Source: Collinsella tanakaei (lineage in GTDB: Bacteria > Actinomycetota > Coriobacteriia > Coriobacteriales > Coriobacteriaceae). Taken from it: DNA of 64,000 nt. Position numbers and translations under genes: made by a program. Positions 60,091 through 64,000 of the stretch are shown in pieces (the stretch's first letter is position 1; the number at the start of each line of letters is the position of its first letter). The notes beneath the pieces are model-generated. The model was not told where the DNA came from. It ran no database searches and worked only from the letters and a program-made list of their open reading frames with translations. The stretch lies in contig NZ_JACJKB010000001.1 of the NCBI RefSeq assembly GCF_016900375.1, positions 239,114 to 303,113 on the forward strand. Reading direction: 5' to 3'.

Positions 60091-60206
60091 GCGGTTTGGA
60101 TCGATTTTCTGGCACGGGTCTACATAAGCAACCTCTAGACCTGCAAGAACACCGAGGTCAAAAGGGTGCCGATACGGGCCCGGTGCTAAAAAACAAACCA
60201 AACCGC
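60091..60206 (-). ncRNA. Candidate structured RNA element, copy B
   Basis: GCGGTTTGG (60091-60099) pairs with CCAAACCGC (60198-60206) across 98 bases. Inside, on the minus strand, GGTCTA...TAGACC encloses the shared GTTGCTTAT loop, and CACCG...CGGTG forms another stem. It matches copy A in core sequence, spacing and outer-stem position while the stem bases differ. It lies 54 bases past the dusB stop. Confidence 0.4.
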
Positions 60207-60259
60207 CAAGTTTTGGCAAGGCGGCTTATGCGACATGCGAAATAAGGGTGGGGTACTTT

Positions 60260-61291
60260 TTACAGTGGCGGCAGAGACCCGCCGGCGGCCAGAATCTCCT
60301 CGCACGCGGCCACATCGGCCTCGATCTCGTCCACCAGCGCCATGAAGTCCTCGGAGCTCGTGCACTTGACCACGCGGCCGCGCCAGGCGGCGGCGTGCGG
60401 CATGCCCTTGAGGTACCAGGTGGCAAACGTGCGGGCGCGCGCCATGAAGGGCAGGTAACGGTTGACGAGACCCAGGTGCTCGCGAAGGGCCTCCAGGCGC
60501 TCATGGGCGCTGCGCTGGGGCACCGGCGTGCCGTCCATCGCGAGCGCGCGGGCATCGTCAAACACCCAAGGGTTGCCGTAAGTGCCGCGGGCGATGAACA
60601 CGGCAGACGCCGCCGTCTCGCGCAGCATGCGCGCTGCGTCCTCGGCGGAAAACACGTCGCCCGAGCCCACGACGGGCACGTCCACGGCGCGCGCGACCTC
60701 GTCGATGATCGACCAGTCGGCAGATCCGGTATACAGCTGCTTGGCGGTGCGGCCGTGCACCGCCACCGCCGCCGCGCCCGCGTCCTCGAGGCGGCGCGCC
60801 AGCTCGGGAGCGGTGCGCTCCCCGGTGCGGAAGGCGATGCGCATCTTGACGGTCACGGGCACCTCGGCGCGCGAAACCGCCGCGCGTACGATATCGGCCG
60901 CGAGCTCAGGGGTCTCCATGAGGGCCGAACCCTCGCCCTTGGTGATGACCTTGCGCGCCGGGCACGCCATGTTGATGTCGATCAGGCTGAGCTTATCGCC
61001 CACGCGCTCCTGGACGGCATCGACCGCGCTCGCGAACTGCTCGGGCTTAGACCCGAACAGCTGCACGCAGATCTGCGGCTCCTCGTCCTCGGGCAGCACG
61101 AGCCGCCAGGTCTTGTTGCTCGCGTAGGCCAGGCCGGCCACGCTCACCATCTCGGAATACGCCATCTGCGCGCCCCGGCGGCGGCACATGATGCGATACG
61201 CCGCATCGGTCACGCCGGCCATCGGCGCCAGCAGAAACGGCTGCTCGGCATAGGCCGCCCGCAGCAGCTCCGATCCGTTGGAAATCCCCAC
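60260..61291 (-). CDS. dusB: tRNA-dihydrouridine synthase (DusB-type)
   Basis: FMN enzyme that reduces uridines in tRNA. The 343-residue product has the TIM-barrel start PFLLAPMAGVTDAAYR, the catalytic cysteine in DINMACPARKVITKGEGSALM, VKMRIAF, AVHGRTAKQLYTG and VVGSGDVFSAEDA. These fit DusB better than DusA or DusC. It lies between a repeat downstream of lepA and the copy-B RNA element. Confidence 0.93.
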   Translation of the reverse strand: MGISNGSELLRAAYAEQPFLLAPMAGVTDAAYRIMCRRRGAQMAYSEMVSVAGLAYASNKTWRLVLPEDEEPQICVQLFGSKPEQFASAVDAVQERVGDKLSLIDINMACPARKVITKGEGSALMETPELAADIVRAAVSRAEVPVTVKMRIAFRTGERTAPELARRLEDAGAAAVAVHGRTAKQLYTGSADWSIIDEVARAVDVPVVGSGDVFSAEDAARMLRETAASAVFIARGTYGNPWVFDDARALAMDGTPVPQRSAHERLEALREHLGLVNRYLPFMARARTFATWYLKGMPHAAAWRGRVVKCTSSEDFMALVDEIEADVAACEEILAAGGSLPPL

Positions 61292-61303
61292 GTCATACCT
61301 TCC

Positions 61304-61395
61304 ATGACAGTTAGGACAAGGTCAGCTGTCACGCTTTTGCCCGGCACGCGAGGCGCGCGGCAAAAGCATGACACTGGGCCCCGTCCTAACTGTCA

Positions 61396-61396
<1 letters not shown>
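61304..61396. repeat. Long imperfect inverted repeat after lepA
   Basis: ATGACAGTTAGGAC (61304-61317) pairs with GTCCTAACTGTCAT (61383-61396), which includes the start of the lepA stop codon. Inside, TGTCAC...GTGACA-like bases and GCTTTTGCC/GGCAAAAGC pair again. It can act as the lepA terminator on the minus strand; it may also belong to the repeat family. Confidence 0.75.
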
Positions 61397-63204
<1,808 letters not shown>

Positions 63205-63295
63205 GTGGCCTATCATAACCGATGCGGCTGCTCAGGCGTGCGTGCGCACTCGTGCACATATCGTGAGCATCACGGCTATTCCACAGCTTCCCGTC

Positions 63296-63324
63296 TTCTC
63301 TTCCCAGCGTATGCGTGCTATACT
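63296..63324 (+). promoter_or_regulatory. Putative rpsT promoter
   Basis: TATACT (63319-63324) lies 17 bases after a weak TTCTCT (63296-63301). The leader to the GTG start would be about 72 bases. Confidence 0.45.
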
Positions 63325-63402
63325 CCCCAAGTTGTGACCTCAACCGTGTCTCAGAGGCCGAGCGTTTTAGGCTTTTAGAAACATTCGAAAGGAACTCTGC
63401 AA

Positions 63403-63666
63403 GTGGCAAACATCAAGTCTCAGAAGAAGCGTATCCGCACCGCCGAGGTGGCCCGCGTCCGCAACAAGGCGATTCGCTCCGAGCTCAAGACCCTGATCAA
63501 GCACGTGCACGCCGCCGTCGAGTCCGGCGACAAGGCTGCCGCCTCCGCCGCGGCCACCCGCGCCAACCGTGCGCTCGACAAAGCTGTCGCCAAGGGCGTC
63601 ATCCACAAGAACCAGGCTGCCAACCGCAAGTCCGGGGTGCAGCACCTGGTCAACTCCATGGAGTAA
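63403..63666 (+). CDS. rpsT: 30S ribosomal protein S20
   Basis: The GTG start has AAAGGA ten bases upstream and gives the usual N terminus (M)ANIKSQKKRIRTAEVARVRNKA in pieces. The 87-residue protein is basic and ends GVIHKNQAANRKSGVQHLVNSM, typical of S20. It is a single-gene unit with a strong terminator and lies divergent to lepA, the common arrangement. Confidence 0.97.
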   Translation: MANIKSQKKRIRTAEVARVRNKAIRSELKTLIKHVHAAVESGDKAAASAAATRANRALDKAVAKGVIHKNQAANRKSGVQHLVNSME

Positions 63667-63693
63667 CACCCCCAACGGTACAACGTTGATTGC

Positions 63694-63728
63694 AAAGGAC
63701 CCCGCTTTCGCCAGCGGGGTCCTTTCTA
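63694..63728 (+). terminator. Terminator of rpsT
   Basis: AAAGGACCCCGC (63694-63705) pairs with GCGGGGTCCTTT (63714-63725) around a short loop, followed by CTAAT. It lies 28 bases past the stop. Confidence 0.92.
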
Positions 63729-63754
63729 ATATGAGCTGAACATTGTCAAGAGGC

Positions 63755-63799
63755 AAAACCGGCCCGACCGCCCGCGGAGCCACCGCGACCGGTCGGGCC
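63755..63799 (-). terminator. Terminator for a minus-strand gene entering from the right
   Basis: On the minus strand GGCCCGACCG (63799-63790) pairs with CGGTCGGGCC (63770-63761), followed by GGTTTTG. It faces transcription coming from beyond the window end. Confidence 0.65.
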
Positions 63800-63999
63800 T
63801 ACCTATCTTCACCCGGGTGGTCCGCCGCCTGAGGGCGTGTCTGCTCGACGCACGTTCGGCATTCTAATATCCGCGCGTGGCCTCTCCGGCTGCGCATTTC
63901 GTTGCTACGGCTGGGGGCCTCGGCCGAAGTCTTGGCGGCGGGCGTGGCGGTGATGCCGCTGCCCATAAAAAGAGACTCGAGTGGCCTCCCAACGGCCTC
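63799..63999 (-). CDS. Possible C-terminal part of an unrecognised protein
   Basis: A frame open from the window end to TAG at 63801-63799, 66 residues, beginning EAVGRPLESLFMGSG and ending with a CRTC pair and EDR. The stop is directly followed by a terminator on the same strand, which is the main reason to report it. In Firmicutes the gene next to rpsT is often holA, but I see no resemblance. Composition is plausible yet the frame could be chance. Confidence 0.25.
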   Translation of the reverse strand, partial: EAVGRPLESLFMGSGITATPAAKTSAEAPSRSNEMRSRRGHARILECRTCVEQTRPQAADHPGEDR

Positions 64000-64000
64000 G

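Noticed and set aside
63730..64000. Possible tmRNA or RNase P RNA at the right end
   Set aside because: The GC hairpins suggested a stable RNA, but none of the universally conserved blocks (GAGGAAAGTCC, ACAGAA..GGCTTA, tRNA-like TTCGA with CCA, tag codons) is present on either strand.

Overview
This 64-kb window is a continuous piece of a high-GC chromosome from an actinobacterium, most likely a member of the Coriobacteriia and plausibly Collinsella. That is inferred from the gene content and base composition: a GarA/FtsR-type FHA-MerR pair of actinobacterial type combined with RNase Y, RNase J, SpoVS, DUF1836 and DegV proteins more familiar from Firmicutes, an [FeFe]-hydrogenase of a strict anaerobe, and leaderless GTG/TTG/CTG starts in a G+C-rich background. 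No ribosomal RNA, prophage, complete insertion sequence or CRISPR array is visible. I support 60 protein-coding entries (two of them cut by the window edges, one only tentative) and one tRNA.

Layout. 1-8.3 kb (+): a tight housekeeping operon, DUF512 protein (partial)-der-plsY-gpsA-rpe-cysteine desulfurase-nif3-zinc ribbon-coaBC. 8.3-10.1 kb: an S-layer-homology protein with an Asp/Trp tail, tRNA-Pro(GGG), and a cluster of CTGGTAC palindromes. 10.2-16.4 kb: pgsA-like, FHA protein, FtsR-like MerR, apt, an M20 peptidase, DUF1836 and DegV. 17-22.7 kb: trxB, a UgtP-like glycosyltransferase, dut-nrdR, and a divergent SOS pair (LysM protein / lexA) with a membrane acyltransferase behind lexA. 22.8-29.5 kb (-): hflX, miaA, miaB, spoVS, a GHKL ATPase, rny. 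29.7-43.7 kb (-): recX-recA, pncC, pgsA, rimO, yajQ, rodZ-like, ftsK, rnj, pnp, rpsO. 44-49.9 kb (-): a small membrane protein, a purine permease, and a two-gene hydrogenase operon. 50-57.6 kb (-): recO, era, dgkA, ybeY, phoH, mtaB, dnaJ and a membrane-type DnaJ. 58-63.2 kb (-): hemW, a tiny hydrophobic peptide gene under a LexA box, dusB, lepA. rpsT (+) closes the window.

How the genes work together. Translation quality and ribosome assembly (der, era, ybeY, rimO, miaA, miaB, mtaB, dusB, lepA, hflX, rpsO, rpsT), RNA decay (rny, rnj, pnp), membrane lipid synthesis (plsY, gpsA, two CDP-alcohol phosphatidyltransferases, dgkA, UgtP-like) and DNA repair (recA, recX, recO, lexA, dut) dominate. The SOS genes share one promoter design: a LexA box placed inside the 17-bp spacer between -35 and -10.

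Most interesting signals. (1) At 59.5-59.9 kb a 25-codon hydrophobic peptide with a perfect Shine-Dalgarno sequence lies behind a LexA box, with a possible antisense transcript: a candidate SOS-induced type I toxin analogous to TisB/IstR. (2) Two intergenic elements (57979-58095, 60091-60206) share a 50-nt core and a closing stem whose two sides covary: a candidate structured RNA. (3) A 23-nt tandem array of small hairpins lies beside the second copy. (4) A dispersed family of very long, often perfect inverted repeats (36, 45, 45 and 72 bp arms) sits in intergenic gaps. (5) A hydrogenase is paired with a fusion of a truncated NuoF iron-sulfur domain to an NfnB/GltD-type flavoprotein. (6) A DnaJ homologue has membrane segments in place of its C-terminal domain.
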